From a virus, in IMG/VR virus record IMGVR_UViG_3300031259_000021, positions 1 to 51,481 of that record: a stretch of 51,481 nt of DNA; one strand, written 5' to 3'. The position numbers and the translations under genes were made by a program. Within the stretch, counting starts at the first letter, position 1. Every line of letters begins with the position of its first letter. The notes beneath the pieces are model-generated. The model made no database searches, had not been told where the DNA came from, and was given only the letters and a program-made list of their open reading frames with translations. Shown one piece after another: positions 7,778 to 16,643 of this stretch.

Positions 7778-8481
7778 CCGCCAAGGGCTACCTCATCGCC
7801 GCCGTCCTGCTGCTCGCGGGCGGCGCCGGCCTGGGCTGGATGGCCCGCGGCTGGGGTAGCAAGAGCCAGCCCGCCGACCTGGCCCAGGCGGCCCAGCAGG
7901 ACCAGACCGGGGCGAATGCCTACGACGCGGGGGTGCAGCATGGCCAGGAAGCGAAGACCACGGCCCCGGCGGTCGCGAAGGACGAAGTTGCAGTTGCTGA
8001 CAAGGGCGCAAAGCTGGCCCAACTGCAGGCTGAGGTCGCATACCTTCGGAAACTGCAGCCCGGTGCTGTTCGCCCTTCCGGCGCTCCCGGTGCCCCGGCT
8101 GCTGGTGCTCTGCCGCTGCCTGTGGGAACGACTCTGGATGCGGCCAAGGACGAGCTGATCGATGCCGAGGACGCCGACCGCGGGGCCCTGAACCAGGACC
8201 TGGCCGACACCAAGACCCAGCTCGGCCAGACCCAGGCGGCGGCCGCCTCGTTCCAGCTGTCCGCCGACAGCTACAGGGCCGAGACCGTCACCCTGCGCAG
8301 CGCCATCGTCCCGGCCCGGCCCACGGCAGCCGGCATCATCTACGGCACCAGCCAGACCATCGGCGCATTCATCGAACGGGACTTCGGACCCATCCGCGCC
8401 GGCGTGGACGTGGTCCGCCGTGTGCTGCCCGCCGGCCCCGCAACCGTCGACGCCACCGCCCGCGTGGGCTGGTGCTTCTGA
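7774..8481 (+). CDS. Spanin-like membrane-anchored coiled-coil protein
   Basis: 235 residues from GTG 7774. One N-terminal transmembrane span (about 5-22) is followed by a long periplasmic part with Ala/Gln-rich coiled coil (about 30-95 and 130-175). This is the topology of an inner-membrane spanin (Rz), and the location behind endolysin and holin fits. No separate small outer-membrane lipoprotein (Rz1) was found embedded, so the assignment stays tentative. A truncated duplicate starts at 51342. Confidence 0.5.
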   Translation: MTAKGYLIAAVLLLAGGAGLGWMARGWGSKSQPADLAQAAQQDQTGANAYDAGVQHGQEAKTTAPAVAKDEVAVADKGAKLAQLQAEVAYLRKLQPGAVRPSGAPGAPAAGALPLPVGTTLDAAKDELIDAEDADRGALNQDLADTKTQLGQTQAAAASFQLSADSYRAETVTLRSAIVPARPTAAGIIYGTSQTIGAFIERDFGPIRAGVDVVRRVLPAGPATVDATARVGWCF

Positions 8482-8491
8482 GGATACATCC

Positions 8492-8926
8492 ATGCCCGAG
8501 ATCATCACCTCCCACCTGACCCACATCTACTGGGCCCTCTTCTGCCTCCTGGTGGCCGTGCTGGTCCACTTCTGGCCAACCATCAAGACCTGGTGGGCCG
8601 CCCGAGCTGCTGCCGCTGCCGCCGAAGAGAAGCGCATCAAGGCGGCGCTGGAGCTGGCGGCCGGGGACGTGGAATCTGTCTACAGCCGCATCAAGGGCGA
8701 CCTGCAGGCCTACGTTGCCGGGACCGAGGCCAAGATCAAGGCGCTCGAGGCCAAGATCGATGCCCAGGTGAAGGCCGACGAGGCGAAGGTGCAAACTGCT
8801 GCCGCTCCTCTGGCCCAGGCGCCTGCATCCGGGCCTACGCCAGCATCCGACCCGGGTCCTGATCCCATCGCCAGCCCCGAAGCCGCGCAGGTCCATGGCT
8901 GGGCTCCTCCCGTGGCCCAGGCATAA
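8492..8926 (+). CDS. Single-span membrane protein with coiled coil
   Basis: 144 residues from ATG 8492 (GAGGA about 8 bases upstream). One transmembrane span (about 12-28) with WWAARAAAAAAEEKR after it, then a helical segment with repeated KIKALEAKI-like pattern and a proline-rich tail. It resembles phage membrane proteins of unknown function near lysis genes; it could be a second spanin or holin partner. Confidence 0.55.
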   Translation: MPEIITSHLTHIYWALFCLLVAVLVHFWPTIKTWWAARAAAAAAEEKRIKAALELAAGDVESVYSRIKGDLQAYVAGTEAKIKALEAKIDAQVKADEAKVQTAAAPLAQAPASGPTPASDPGPDPIASPEAAQVHGWAPPVAQA

Positions 8927-8928
8927 GG

Positions 8929-9273
8929 ATGTCGCCCATCGCTTTCGCCCTCTCAATTCTGACCCTGGCCGTCACGTCGGTTCTGATCATCTGGCAAACC
9001 CTGCGGGCTGACCGGCGGGAGCGGAAGCGAGAGCGGGAGCAGTCCGAGCTGGACCGCGAGAAAGAGCAGAAGAGACAGCTCCAGCAGATGGAGCAAATGA
9101 TTCAGACCATGGTGGTGGAGAAGATCGAGGCCGCTTTCAGCGAGATCGAAAAGCTTCAGCACTCCATGGGCGATGTCAAGGAATCCCACGCCCACATGAA
9201 GGGTTTCCTCCAGGGCCGCGGGATCCTCGTCCCCGATCTGGCTGCTGACGACTTGAAGGGGACCCGGGCTTGA
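8929..9273 (+). CDS. Single-span membrane protein with charged coiled coil
   Basis: 114 residues. An N-terminal span (about 4-22) is followed by a very charged helix (RADRRERKREREQSELDREK) and a second helix to residue 95. The stop overlaps the TTG start of the portal gene (TTGA). Topology again suits an antiholin or spanin-like partner; no family recognised. It is the last membrane gene of the block inserted between terminase and portal. Confidence 0.6.
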   Translation: MSPIAFALSILTLAVTSVLIIWQTLRADRRERKREREQSELDREKEQKRQLQQMEQMIQTMVVEKIEAAFSEIEKLQHSMGDVKESHAHMKGFLQGRGILVPDLAADDLKGTRA

Positions 9274-10715
9274 CCATTGACGCCGGCTTCCTCGCGCGAA
9301 TGAAGGCCATGCAGGTCGACCGACCGGCGGCGCCCTGGCGCCTGCCTGACCTGCCGCCCGGCGTGGTCCCTGAGAAGGCGCGGCTGGCCATGGACGCCAC
9401 CGCGGAACCGATGTTTGCCTACCTCAACCGGGCCTTCGCCGGCCTGGGGTTCCTAGGCTATCCGTTCCTCGGGGAGCTGATGCAGCGGGCGGAATACCGG
9501 AACGTCTTCCAGCGCGTGTCCTTCGAGATGACGCGCAAATGGATCCAGCTGAAGAGCGCCAGCAGCCAGAGCAAGACCGAGGAAATGAAGATCATCGAGC
9601 AGCGCCTGAAGGAATTCAAGGTCCGGAGCTGGTTCCGCCTGGCAGCCAACCACGACGGGGCCTTCGGCCGCGGGCAGCTCTACATCAAGATGAAGGGCGC
9701 CCGGGCCACAAAACGCGAGCTGGCCTCGCCCCTGCTGGAGAGCCGATACAAGATCCCCCTCCACAGCTTCCAGGGCCTCAAGATCGTTGAGCCCATCGTC
9801 ACGTTCCCATTCGAATACAACAGCTCGGACCCGCTGGCGGATAGCTACTACGCGCCGCGGTCCTGGTACGTGATGGGCCAGCAGGTCCATGACAGCCGGA
9901 TGCTGACCTTCATTTCCCAGCCGCTTCCGGACCTGCTGAAGCCGGCCTACAACTTCGGTGGCATGTCCATGTCGCAGCTGTGCATGGAGACCATCGAGAA
10001 CTGGCTCAGCACCAGGCAGAACGTCAACCGGATGATCCAGGGCTACAGCACCAGCGGCATCCGCACGAAGATGGGCGACGCGCTCACCGGCGGCGACGGC
10101 GAAGACCTGATGAACCGGGCCGACCTGTTCGTCGCCGGCCGGGACAACCTGGGCTGCCTCATCCTGGACAAGGATACCGAGGAGTTCTTCCAGTACAACG
10201 CGCCGATCAGCGGCCTCGACAAGCTCCAGGCCCAGTCGCTGGAGCACATCTCGGCTGTCTCCCAGCTGCCGCTGATCATCCTCACCGGCATCTCCCCCTC
10301 CGGGCTGAACGCCAGCAGCGAGGGCGAGATTCGGGTGTTCTACGACCTGATCCACGACCGCCAGGAGAGCATCTTCCGCGAGCCGCTGGAGAAGATCATC
10401 CGCATTATCCAGCTCTCCGAATTCGGCTGCATCGACCCCGACGTCACCTTCGACTTCGAGCCGCTCTGGCAGGCCGACGTGGAGAAGCTCGCCCGGATGC
10501 GCAAGAGCGACGCGGATGCCGGTGTGGAACTGATCGCCGCCGGGGTCATCTCCGCGAAGGAGCACCGCGAGAAGATGGCCAAGGATCCGGATTCCGGCTA
10601 TGAGGGCCTGGATGTGGACGCCGAGCTTCCCGAGCCCGATCCCAACCTGGTCATGGGCAAGGATCCCCTCCTCGCCAAGACCGAGGGCCTTGAGAAGCCC
10701 ATGGGTGCCGTATGA
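9270..10715 (+). CDS. Phage portal protein (DUF1073 type, PF06381)
   Basis: 481 residues from TTG 9270, which overlaps the previous stop; the next start, ATG 9300, would remove 10 residues. The body (LYIKMKGARATKREL, YYAPRSWYVMGQQVHDSRML, ISAVSQLPLIILTGISPSG) matches the DUF1073 portals of myophages. It forms the dodecameric vertex for DNA entry and tail joining. Pfam now names part of this family after the anti-CBASS protein Acb1, but I see no added nuclease domain here. Confidence 0.9.
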   Translation: MTIDAGFLARMKAMQVDRPAAPWRLPDLPPGVVPEKARLAMDATAEPMFAYLNRAFAGLGFLGYPFLGELMQRAEYRNVFQRVSFEMTRKWIQLKSASSQSKTEEMKIIEQRLKEFKVRSWFRLAANHDGAFGRGQLYIKMKGARATKRELASPLLESRYKIPLHSFQGLKIVEPIVTFPFEYNSSDPLADSYYAPRSWYVMGQQVHDSRMLTFISQPLPDLLKPAYNFGGMSMSQLCMETIENWLSTRQNVNRMIQGYSTSGIRTKMGDALTGGDGEDLMNRADLFVAGRDNLGCLILDKDTEEFFQYNAPISGLDKLQAQSLEHISAVSQLPLIILTGISPSGLNASSEGEIRVFYDLIHDRQESIFREPLEKIIRIIQLSEFGCIDPDVTFDFEPLWQADVEKLARMRKSDADAGVELIAAGVISAKEHREKMAKDPDSGYEGLDVDAELPEPDPNLVMGKDPLLAKTEGLEKPMGAV

Positions 10716-11551
10716 AGCTGCGCGCCCCGGGCCCGAAGCCCATCCGCGTCGCTGCCGTCCGCCCCAACGAGGGCGTGAAGGCCGACTACCGCAAGCGCCT
10801 GCTGGCCCTGATCGACGCCATGCACAAGGACGTGCTGCGCGCCGTCACCCGGTCCTACAAGGCGAACCCGCCCCATGCGCTCCTGGCCAAGGATGCCAGC
10901 CCCGCGGCCGCCGAGCGCGCGGTCATGAAGGCCCTGCACCGGAAGTGGGGCAAGACCTTCGCCGATGCCGCCGACAAGATCGCCGCCCACTTCGCCGACG
11001 AGGTGCTGAAGCACAACGACTTCGCCCTGAAGCGCACCCTGCGCGACGCGGGCTTCAGCGTCAAGTTCCAGACGACCCGGCCCATGAACGACGCCTTCCA
11101 GTCCGTCCGGCACGCGAACGTTCAGCTCATCAAGTCGATTCCCCAGCAGCACCTGAACGACGTCGAGGGCATGGTCCAGCGGTCCGTCCAGCACGGCCAC
11201 GACATGGGCCAGCTGTCCAAGGACCTCCAGGCCCGCTACGAGGTCACCAAGCGCCGCGCAGCCCTGATCGCCCGGGACCAGAACAACAAGGCCACGGCCA
11301 TCATGAACAAAGTGCGCAAGCTTGACCTGGGCATCAAGCGGTCTCGCTGGATCCACACCGCGGCCAGCAAGCACCCCCGGGACTCCCACGAGGACATGAA
11401 CGCCACCCTGTTCGACACGGCAGAGGGCTGCTACGACAAGGAATACGGCGACTTCGTGCAGCCCGGCCAGCTGATCAACTGCGGCTGCATCGCCGAGGGG
11501 ATCATCCCGGGCATGGACGATGACCAGGAGGGCGACGATGAAGCCGCTTGA
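10712..11551 (+). CDS. Minor head protein, phage Mu F-like
   Basis: 279 residues, ATG overlapping the portal stop. The C-terminal part has RDQNNKATAIMNKVR, then WIHTAASKHPRDSHEDMN, then a cysteine pair (INCGCIAEGI) as in the MuF domain (PF04233). The N-terminal half is helical and basic. MuF proteins sit inside or at the portal of the procapsid. The gene order portal, MuF, DUF2213, capsid is the usual one for this phage type. Confidence 0.88.
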   Translation: MKLRAPGPKPIRVAAVRPNEGVKADYRKRLLALIDAMHKDVLRAVTRSYKANPPHALLAKDASPAAAERAVMKALHRKWGKTFADAADKIAAHFADEVLKHNDFALKRTLRDAGFSVKFQTTRPMNDAFQSVRHANVQLIKSIPQQHLNDVEGMVQRSVQHGHDMGQLSKDLQARYEVTKRRAALIARDQNNKATAIMNKVRKLDLGIKRSRWIHTAASKHPRDSHEDMNATLFDTAEGCYDKEYGDFVQPGQLINCGCIAEGIIPGMDDDQEGDDEAA

Positions 11552-12989
11552 GCGCATCATTCTGGCCCTGGACAAGTCCATGCGGCGCATCGATGAGAAC
11601 GGCTTCCTCCACGTGGCCGTTTCGAACATCAGCAAAGCCATGGTCTGCCCATACAACGGCAGCGAGATCGCGGACATTGCCCAGGAAGCCGGCGTGGTCG
11701 TGGACCCGAACAAGGTCTACTTCCTGTTGCGCGATCCCGAGGAACTGGCCGCGGGCGCCGGCACCTTCAACGGGATCCCCATCACCTACGTCCACGAGCC
11801 ACTGAGCTCCGAGGACCTGGCCACCGATCCGGAGAAAAAGGAAATCGTGGTCGGCGCCACCGGCACCGATGCCATTTTCGTCAAGCCCTACCTGCAGAAC
11901 AGCCTCGTCGTATGGGACGCCGCGGCCATCCAGCGAATCCAGACCCGGGAGCAGGTCGAACTGTCCTGCGCCTACCGCTGGGTGCTCGACATGACCCCGG
12001 GGACCTACGAAGGAGTCGCCTATGACGGCGTGATGCGCAAGCTGCGCGGAAACCATGTGGCGCTGGTGGACGAGGGCCGGGCTGGTCCCGACGTGCTCGT
12101 CGCCGATGCCAAACCCAAAACCCACAAGGAGCAATCCACCATGAAGAAAAAGCTCTCCCCCAGGGCGGTCGCCGTGCGAGGTGCCCTTCTGGGCCGTATC
12201 CCGCTCAGCCTTGCCGCCGACCAGGCGCTGAAGATCTCGGATCTCACCCCGCTGGTCGCCACCCTCACCGCGAAGAACTTCAAGGCGTCGAAGGCCAAGC
12301 TGGCCGAGGACATCAAAAAGACCTTCGCCCCCCGCCTGGCCCAGGATGCGGACCTCGACGACATCCTGTCCCTCCTGGACAACCTGGAAGACGGCGCCGA
12401 GGAGGAAGGCGTCGAAGATGCCGCCAAGCCCCCGGCTCCGCCCGCCCCGATCGCCAAGGACGACGACATGACCGGCGACGGCAACGAGGCCGGCCAGGAA
12501 CTGCTCGCCCTCCTGCAGGCCCAGAACCTCCCTGACGAGGTGATGGCCCAGGCGGCCGCCCTGCTCGACAAGATCAGCCCCGCCGCCCCTGCGGTCGATG
12601 GCCTTCCCCCCAAGAAAGGAGCCGCAGTGCCCAACCCCAACGACACCAAGGCGCTCACCGTCGGCAAGCCGGCCATGGACGCCGCCATCCAGGTCGCCGC
12701 CGACGAGACCATCGCCCGCATGCAGGCCGTGCGCGAGGCCGAGGACGCGGTGGAACCCATCATCGGCCGTGTTCGCGGCCAGAACACCGCCGAGGGCGTT
12801 TACAAGCTGGCGCTGGATCACATGAAGGTCGATCTCACCGGCCTTCCCCCCGTCGCCTACGGCCCCCTCTTCCAGCGCCTCGCCCAGAACATGAGCGATG
12901 AGCCCGTCGACGCCGGCTTCGTGGCCCAGGACTCCAAAGCCCTGGACGCCTACGCCAAGCGTTTCAACCCTGACCGGATCCGGAGGTAA
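11538..12989 (+). CDS. DUF2213 prohead protease/scaffold fusion protein
   Basis: 483 residues from ATG 11538, with AGGAGG about 7 bases upstream inside the end of the MuF gene. Residues 1-185 match DUF2213 (PF09979), with ITYVHEPL and a GNHVALVDEGRAG motif resembling prohead proteases. The rest is acidic, helical and proline-spaced like a scaffold. A strong internal ribosome site before Met202 suggests a second product (see the nested entry). It would shape and mature the procapsid built from the gene at 14180. Confidence 0.82.
   Translation: MKPLERIILALDKSMRRIDENGFLHVAVSNISKAMVCPYNGSEIADIAQEAGVVVDPNKVYFLLRDPEELAAGAGTFNGIPITYVHEPLSSEDLATDPEKKEIVVGATGTDAIFVKPYLQNSLVVWDAAAIQRIQTREQVELSCAYRWVLDMTPGTYEGVAYDGVMRKLRGNHVALVDEGRAGPDVLVADAKPKTHKEQSTMKKKLSPRAVAVRGALLGRIPLSLAADQALKISDLTPLVATLTAKNFKASKAKLAEDIKKTFAPRLAQDADLDDILSLLDNLEDGAEEEGVEDAAKPPAPPAPIAKDDDMTGDGNEAGQELLALLQAQNLPDEVMAQAAALLDKISPAAPAVDGLPPKKGAAVPNPNDTKALTVGKPAMDAAIQVAADETIARMQAVREAEDAVEPIIGRVRGQNTAEGVYKLALDHMKVDLTGLPPVAYGPLFQRLAQNMSDEPVDAGFVAQDSKALDAYAKRFNPDRIRR
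12141..12989 (+). CDS. Nested in-frame scaffold protein (internal start)
   Basis: 282 residues in the same frame as the DUF2213 gene. AAGGAG (12126-12131) lies 9 bases before ATG 12141 (MKKKLSPRAVAVRG), as strong as the main ribosome sites in the operon and located exactly at the border between protease-like and scaffold-like parts. Lambda C/Nu3 and similar pairs use this plan to make extra free scaffold. The separate product is predicted, not shown. Confidence 0.55.
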   Translation: MKKKLSPRAVAVRGALLGRIPLSLAADQALKISDLTPLVATLTAKNFKASKAKLAEDIKKTFAPRLAQDADLDDILSLLDNLEDGAEEEGVEDAAKPPAPPAPIAKDDDMTGDGNEAGQELLALLQAQNLPDEVMAQAAALLDKISPAAPAVDGLPPKKGAAVPNPNDTKALTVGKPAMDAAIQVAADETIARMQAVREAEDAVEPIIGRVRGQNTAEGVYKLALDHMKVDLTGLPPVAYGPLFQRLAQNMSDEPVDAGFVAQDSKALDAYAKRFNPDRIRR

Positions 12990-12992
12990 GCC

Positions 12993-14177
12993 ATGGGTTT
13001 ACAGACTTCCGTCAATACCTATTCCCCCATCGGCACCGAAGGTGCCAAGGCTTCCAGCAACCCCATCGCCGCGGTCATCGCCGCCAATGGTGCCCTGGTC
13101 GCGGATCCGGTGAACGGCCTGAACGTCGGCCGGTTCGCCTGGGTCAGCGCCCTCGCCACCATCCTGACCAACTACGCCCCCGGTGGGATTCCGACCGTCC
13201 CTGACGGCTTCATCATGCTGGAGATGCAGGCGAACAACGCCAACCTGCTGGCGCCGAACGGGATCAACATCCAGCCCGGCACCCAGGTCGCCGCATACAA
13301 CCGGGGCGATTTCTGCGCCCGCTGCGGCTTCGCCAATGCGGTGCGCGGGAACAAGGTGTTCGCCAACCTGTTCAGCGGCGCCGTGATCCCGGGCGTCGCC
13401 GGGAGCTTCCCGACCTACCCGGGCGGCGCTTCCACCACCCTTACCGGCTGGATCTCCGCGGCCAGCCCGGCCGTCCTGACCGTCACCGCGGTCACCGGCA
13501 CCCCGCTTGGCGTCGGCGCGCTGATCACCGGCCCCGGCGTCCCGATCAACACCCGTATCGCCAGCTTCGGCACCGGCACCGGCGGCACCGGCACCTACAA
13601 CCTGTCCACCCCGAACGTCGTGCCGAGCTTCACCGCGCAGGCTTCGCTCTCCACCACGGTCATGACGGTGGTCAGCGCGAACGGCCCCATCCTGGTCGGC
13701 CAGAGCGTCACCGGAACCGGCATTCCCACCGGCACCACTATCTCCTCCTTCGGGACCGGGACTGGCGGCGCGGGCACCTACAACCTCTCGGCCTCCTGCA
13801 CCACCGAGACCACCGAGACCGTCACCATCGGCGGCGTGGTTTCCACGACCCTGACCGTCACCCCGGCCGACGGCATCGGCGGCGCGGTCTGCACCGGCAC
13901 CACCGCCACCAACGTCCTGACTGTCACGGCGATGACCAGCGGCGTCCTGGTCCCTGGCCAGCTGCTCACCGACTCCACCGCCGGCCTCGCTCCAGGGACC
14001 TACATCGTCAACCAGCTCAGCGGCACCGTTGGCGGGATCGGCACCTACACCCTCTCCACCACCCCCGGAACCCTCGGCAGCGGAACCATCAGTGCTTCCG
14101 CCTGGATCGAGACGCCTTATTTCTTCCAGACCCCGGCCAACGTGGGTGAGCTGGCCATCATCGGCACGAGGAATTAA
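12993..14177 (+). CDS. Capsid cement/decoration-like structural protein with beta repeats
   Basis: 394 residues, 3 bases after the scaffold gene and 2 before the capsid gene, where similar phages encode a gp24-like cement protein. Residues 1-140 and the last 25 (WIETPYFFQTPANVGELAIIG) look like the core. The middle (about 145-365) holds three Thr/Gly-rich units of about 50-60 residues with the ending GTGG-x-GTYNLS or close variants. Related units occur in the sheath and J-like proteins. Likely exposed on the capsid surface. Confidence 0.7.
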   Translation: MGLQTSVNTYSPIGTEGAKASSNPIAAVIAANGALVADPVNGLNVGRFAWVSALATILTNYAPGGIPTVPDGFIMLEMQANNANLLAPNGINIQPGTQVAAYNRGDFCARCGFANAVRGNKVFANLFSGAVIPGVAGSFPTYPGGASTTLTGWISAASPAVLTVTAVTGTPLGVGALITGPGVPINTRIASFGTGTGGTGTYNLSTPNVVPSFTAQASLSTTVMTVVSANGPILVGQSVTGTGIPTGTTISSFGTGTGGAGTYNLSASCTTETTETVTIGGVVSTTLTVTPADGIGGAVCTGTTATNVLTVTAMTSGVLVPGQLLTDSTAGLAPGTYIVNQLSGTVGGIGTYTLSTTPGTLGSGTISASAWIETPYFFQTPANVGELAIIGTRN

Positions 14178-14179
14178 CC

Positions 14180-15298
14180 ATGAGCTTCCGACCCATCCGT
14201 TTCAACCCCAACCGCGACATGCTGTTTGACCGGCTGCAGGAGGACTTCGGCATCGTCCTGCCGGATGCCATCGCCGAGCAGCGCCCCGAGTGGGGCCGGC
14301 GCCTGGACGTCGCCATGGACGCCGCCCGGCGCGAATTCGGCATCGACGTGCGCGGCCGGTTCGGCTTTGACGCCGCCCAGCCCCTGGCCATCACCTCCAG
14401 CAACGCCGGCATCCCCCAGTTCCTCACGACGGTCATCGACCCCAAGATGATCGAGGTCTACACGGCCCCGCTGAACGCCACCAAGATCGCCCGGGAAGAG
14501 CTCAAGGGCGACTGGACGAAGATGATCTGGGAATTCCCGGTCGTGGAGTCCACCGGCAACGTCGTTTCCTATGACGACTACAGCACCGGCGGCGAGGCCA
14601 ACTTCCAGGTCAACTGGGTTCCCCGGCAGGCCTACCTCTACCAGACCCAGACCGAATGGGGCGAGCTGGAGCTTGAGCGCGCCGCCCTGGCCAAGATCGA
14701 CGCGGCCAACCGGAAGAACCTGGCCTCCGCGAAGGTCATGGCTGAATTCCAGAACAACATGTATTTCCTCGGGTTCTCCGGCATCCAGAACTACGGGCTG
14801 CTCAACGACCCGAACCTGCCGGCCGCCGTCGCTCCCCTGGCTGAGTCGGTCGGCTCCAGCATCGTCTATTCCTGGAGCGCCAAGGACGCCCTGGGCGTCT
14901 ACTCCGACATCCAGTATCTGGTGCAGCTGCTGATCCAGGCCACCGCCGGCATGGTGACGATGGAAAGCAAGATGAAGCTGGCCATGAGCCCGGCGGCCCA
15001 GGTCAACCTCACCAAGACCACCCAGTACAACGTGTCGGTCATCGACATGGTCAAGAAGAACTATCCCGGGCTGGAGGTGGTGACCGCCGTGCAGTACGCG
15101 ACCGCCTCCGGGAACCTGGTCCAGCTCATCGCCGACGAACTCAACGGCGAAGATGTGGTGGCCCTCGCCTTCAACCTGAAGCTGCGCGCCCACGCTGTGG
15201 TTCGTGACTCTTCGTCCTTCAAACAGAAAAAGAGCGGCGGCGGCTGGGGTGCCATCTGGTATCAGCCCACCGGCGTTCAGCAGATGCTCGGAGTTTAA
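14180..15298 (+). CDS. Major capsid protein (DUF2184 type)
   Basis: 372 residues, the standard length for DUF2184 (PF09950) capsids. Features include an N-terminal helical arm, GIPQFLTTVIDPKMIEVYTAPLNATKI, the stretch around WEFPVVESTGNVVSYDDY, and a C-terminal YQPTGVQQMLGV. It builds the HK97-fold icosahedral shell. The gene directly follows the cement-like gene and precedes the connector genes. Confidence 0.93.
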   Translation: MSFRPIRFNPNRDMLFDRLQEDFGIVLPDAIAEQRPEWGRRLDVAMDAARREFGIDVRGRFGFDAAQPLAITSSNAGIPQFLTTVIDPKMIEVYTAPLNATKIAREELKGDWTKMIWEFPVVESTGNVVSYDDYSTGGEANFQVNWVPRQAYLYQTQTEWGELELERAALAKIDAANRKNLASAKVMAEFQNNMYFLGFSGIQNYGLLNDPNLPAAVAPLAESVGSSIVYSWSAKDALGVYSDIQYLVQLLIQATAGMVTMESKMKLAMSPAAQVNLTKTTQYNVSVIDMVKKNYPGLEVVTAVQYATASGNLVQLIADELNGEDVVALAFNLKLRAHAVVRDSSSFKQKKSGGGWGAIWYQPTGVQQMLGV

Positions 15299-15301
15299 AC
15301 C

Positions 15302-15697
15302 ATGGCCGAAACCGTCATCGTCTATTGCAAGATCGCAAACGGGTATCACCTCACGGTGAAAGCCGCTGATGGAGTCGACCATACCATCCGCATCAACGGG
15401 CCCGTCAACAAGCAGCCCAGCGACGTCCCCGTCGTCTTCGGCCACGGAGCCACCCGGATCCCCAAGGATTTCTGGGAGCAGTGGGTGAAGGAGCACGAGA
15501 ACCTCGAACCGGTCAAAAAAGAGCACATCTTCTCGGCCGACAAGCCGGCCTCGGGCAAAGACATGGCCCGGGAGCGGAAGAACAACCACACCGGTCTGGA
15601 GGGGCTTGATCCCAAGAAGCCCGGCCACGGCCTGACGCCTGCCGACGAGATGAAGAAGGTGCTCGACAAGCTGCCGTCCCAGGAAGGCCTGGTATAG
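15302..15697 (+). CDS. Hypothetical head-associated protein
   Basis: 131 residues between capsid and connector genes. The first half has beta character (VIVYCKIANGYHLTVKAADG and IRINGPVN), the second half is charged and probably flexible. The position after the capsid gene suggests a head decoration or completion role; I recognise no family. Confidence 0.6.
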   Translation: MAETVIVYCKIANGYHLTVKAADGVDHTIRINGPVNKQPSDVPVVFGHGATRIPKDFWEQWVKEHENLEPVKKEHIFSADKPASGKDMARERKNNHTGLEGLDPKKPGHGLTPADEMKKVLDKLPSQEGLV

Positions 15698-15700
15698 CCC

Positions 15701-16129
15701 ATGGGATTCATCGCGTCCTTCGACCCCGTCTACTGGCCCGCACGCTACCCGGAATTCGCGGGCATCACGACGACCACCGCCCCCGGGTATTTCCTGGAGG
15801 CCGGGCTCTACCTGAACAACACCGGGTCCAGCCCGGTCCAGGACGCGCCGACCCAAAGCCTGCTCATGCACATGCTCACCGCCCACATCGCCGAACTCTA
15901 CGATGCCACCAGCCAGCGCGGTTCCCAGGCGCTGGTTGGGCGCATCACCGACGCCAGCGAGGGCACCGTCAAGGTCGCCGCCTCCATGGACGACAGCGAC
16001 CGGGACGCCTGGCTGAACCAGACCAAATACGGTGCGAGCTTCTTGCGCGCCACCCGCAAGTATCGCCGGTTCAGCTACCGGGCCCCGTGCCCGAAGGCGC
16101 CGATCTACTACCCAACGAGCGGGAACTGA
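15701..16129 (+). CDS. Head-tail connector, DUF4054 type
   Basis: 142 residues with the family start FDPVYWPARYPEFA, the helix QSLLMHMLTAHIAELY and the middle GRITDASEGTVKVAASM, then WLNQTKYGASF, all typical of DUF4054 (PF13262). These small adaptor proteins bind the portal and close the head. Followed directly by the gp10-like neck gene. Confidence 0.85.
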   Translation: MGFIASFDPVYWPARYPEFAGITTTTAPGYFLEAGLYLNNTGSSPVQDAPTQSLLMHMLTAHIAELYDATSQRGSQALVGRITDASEGTVKVAASMDDSDRDAWLNQTKYGASFLRATRKYRRFSYRAPCPKAPIYYPTSGN

Positions 16130-16130
16130 T

Positions 16131-16643
16131 ATGGAATTCACCGGCGGGGAAGCGTTCAAGGCCAAGCTCCAGGAGATGATGGCGGCGGCGGGGGAGAACA
16201 TCACCCTTCGCATCGGCTTCCTGGAAGGGTCCACCTATCCCGACGGCACCCCCGTCGCCCAGGTGGCCGCCCTGAACGAGTACGGCCATGCCACCCCCGT
16301 GGGCAAGCGCGGCATGGGCCCCGCGGCCCGCACCGTCGCCCGCTCCTTCTTCAGCCAGATGCTCGCCGAGAAGTCGCCGGACTGGTCGCGCCGGCTGGCC
16401 AATCTTCATAAGTTCAACCATGGCGACATGGGCAAGGTCATGAAGTCCCTGGGTGAGTCCATCGCCTTCGATCTCCAGAAGGCCATCGTCGACTTCAACG
16501 ATCCGCCCGACAAGCAGATCACCATCGACCGCAAGGGCTTCAAGGGCGGCGCCGATGCCACCCTGCAGGACACCAAGGTCATGCTCCGCGAAGTGGCCTA
16601 TGAAGTGGACGGGGAGCGATTCCCGGGGCCGGTGCAGTCATGA
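16131..16643 (+). CDS. HK97 gp10-like neck/tail completion protein
   Basis: 170 residues from ATG 16131, immediately after the connector stop. The pattern TLRIGFLEGSTYPDGTPVAQ, ALNEYGHATP and MGPAARTVARSFF is that of gp10-like/virion morphogenesis proteins, which act at the head-tail joint. An in-frame extension upstream lies inside the previous gene and is not needed. The stop overlaps the next ATG. Confidence 0.7.
   Translation: MEFTGGEAFKAKLQEMMAAAGENITLRIGFLEGSTYPDGTPVAQVAALNEYGHATPVGKRGMGPAARTVARSFFSQMLAEKSPDWSRRLANLHKFNHGDMGKVMKSLGESIAFDLQKAIVDFNDPPDKQITIDRKGFKGGADATLQDTKVMLREVAYEVDGERFPGPVQS

Larger units (their letters stand above)
2633..7913 (+). repeat. Long direct repeat, left copy
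   Basis: The 5,281 bases match 46201-51481 at an offset of 43,568; all predicted proteins in the two blocks are the same and I saw no base difference in the stretches compared. The left end of identity is sharp: 2632 is A while 46200 is G, and the sequences upstream diverge. The right end is set by the window edge. Confidence 0.9.

Noticed and set aside
9270-10715. Anti-CBASS protein Acb1
   Set aside because: The family name of PF06381 points that way, but length, content and place before MuF mark it as a portal protein, and no Acb1 nuclease part is seen.
13430-14100. Repetitive DNA that might be non-coding
   Set aside because: The reading frame is open through all units and the repeat is at protein level in a structural gene.
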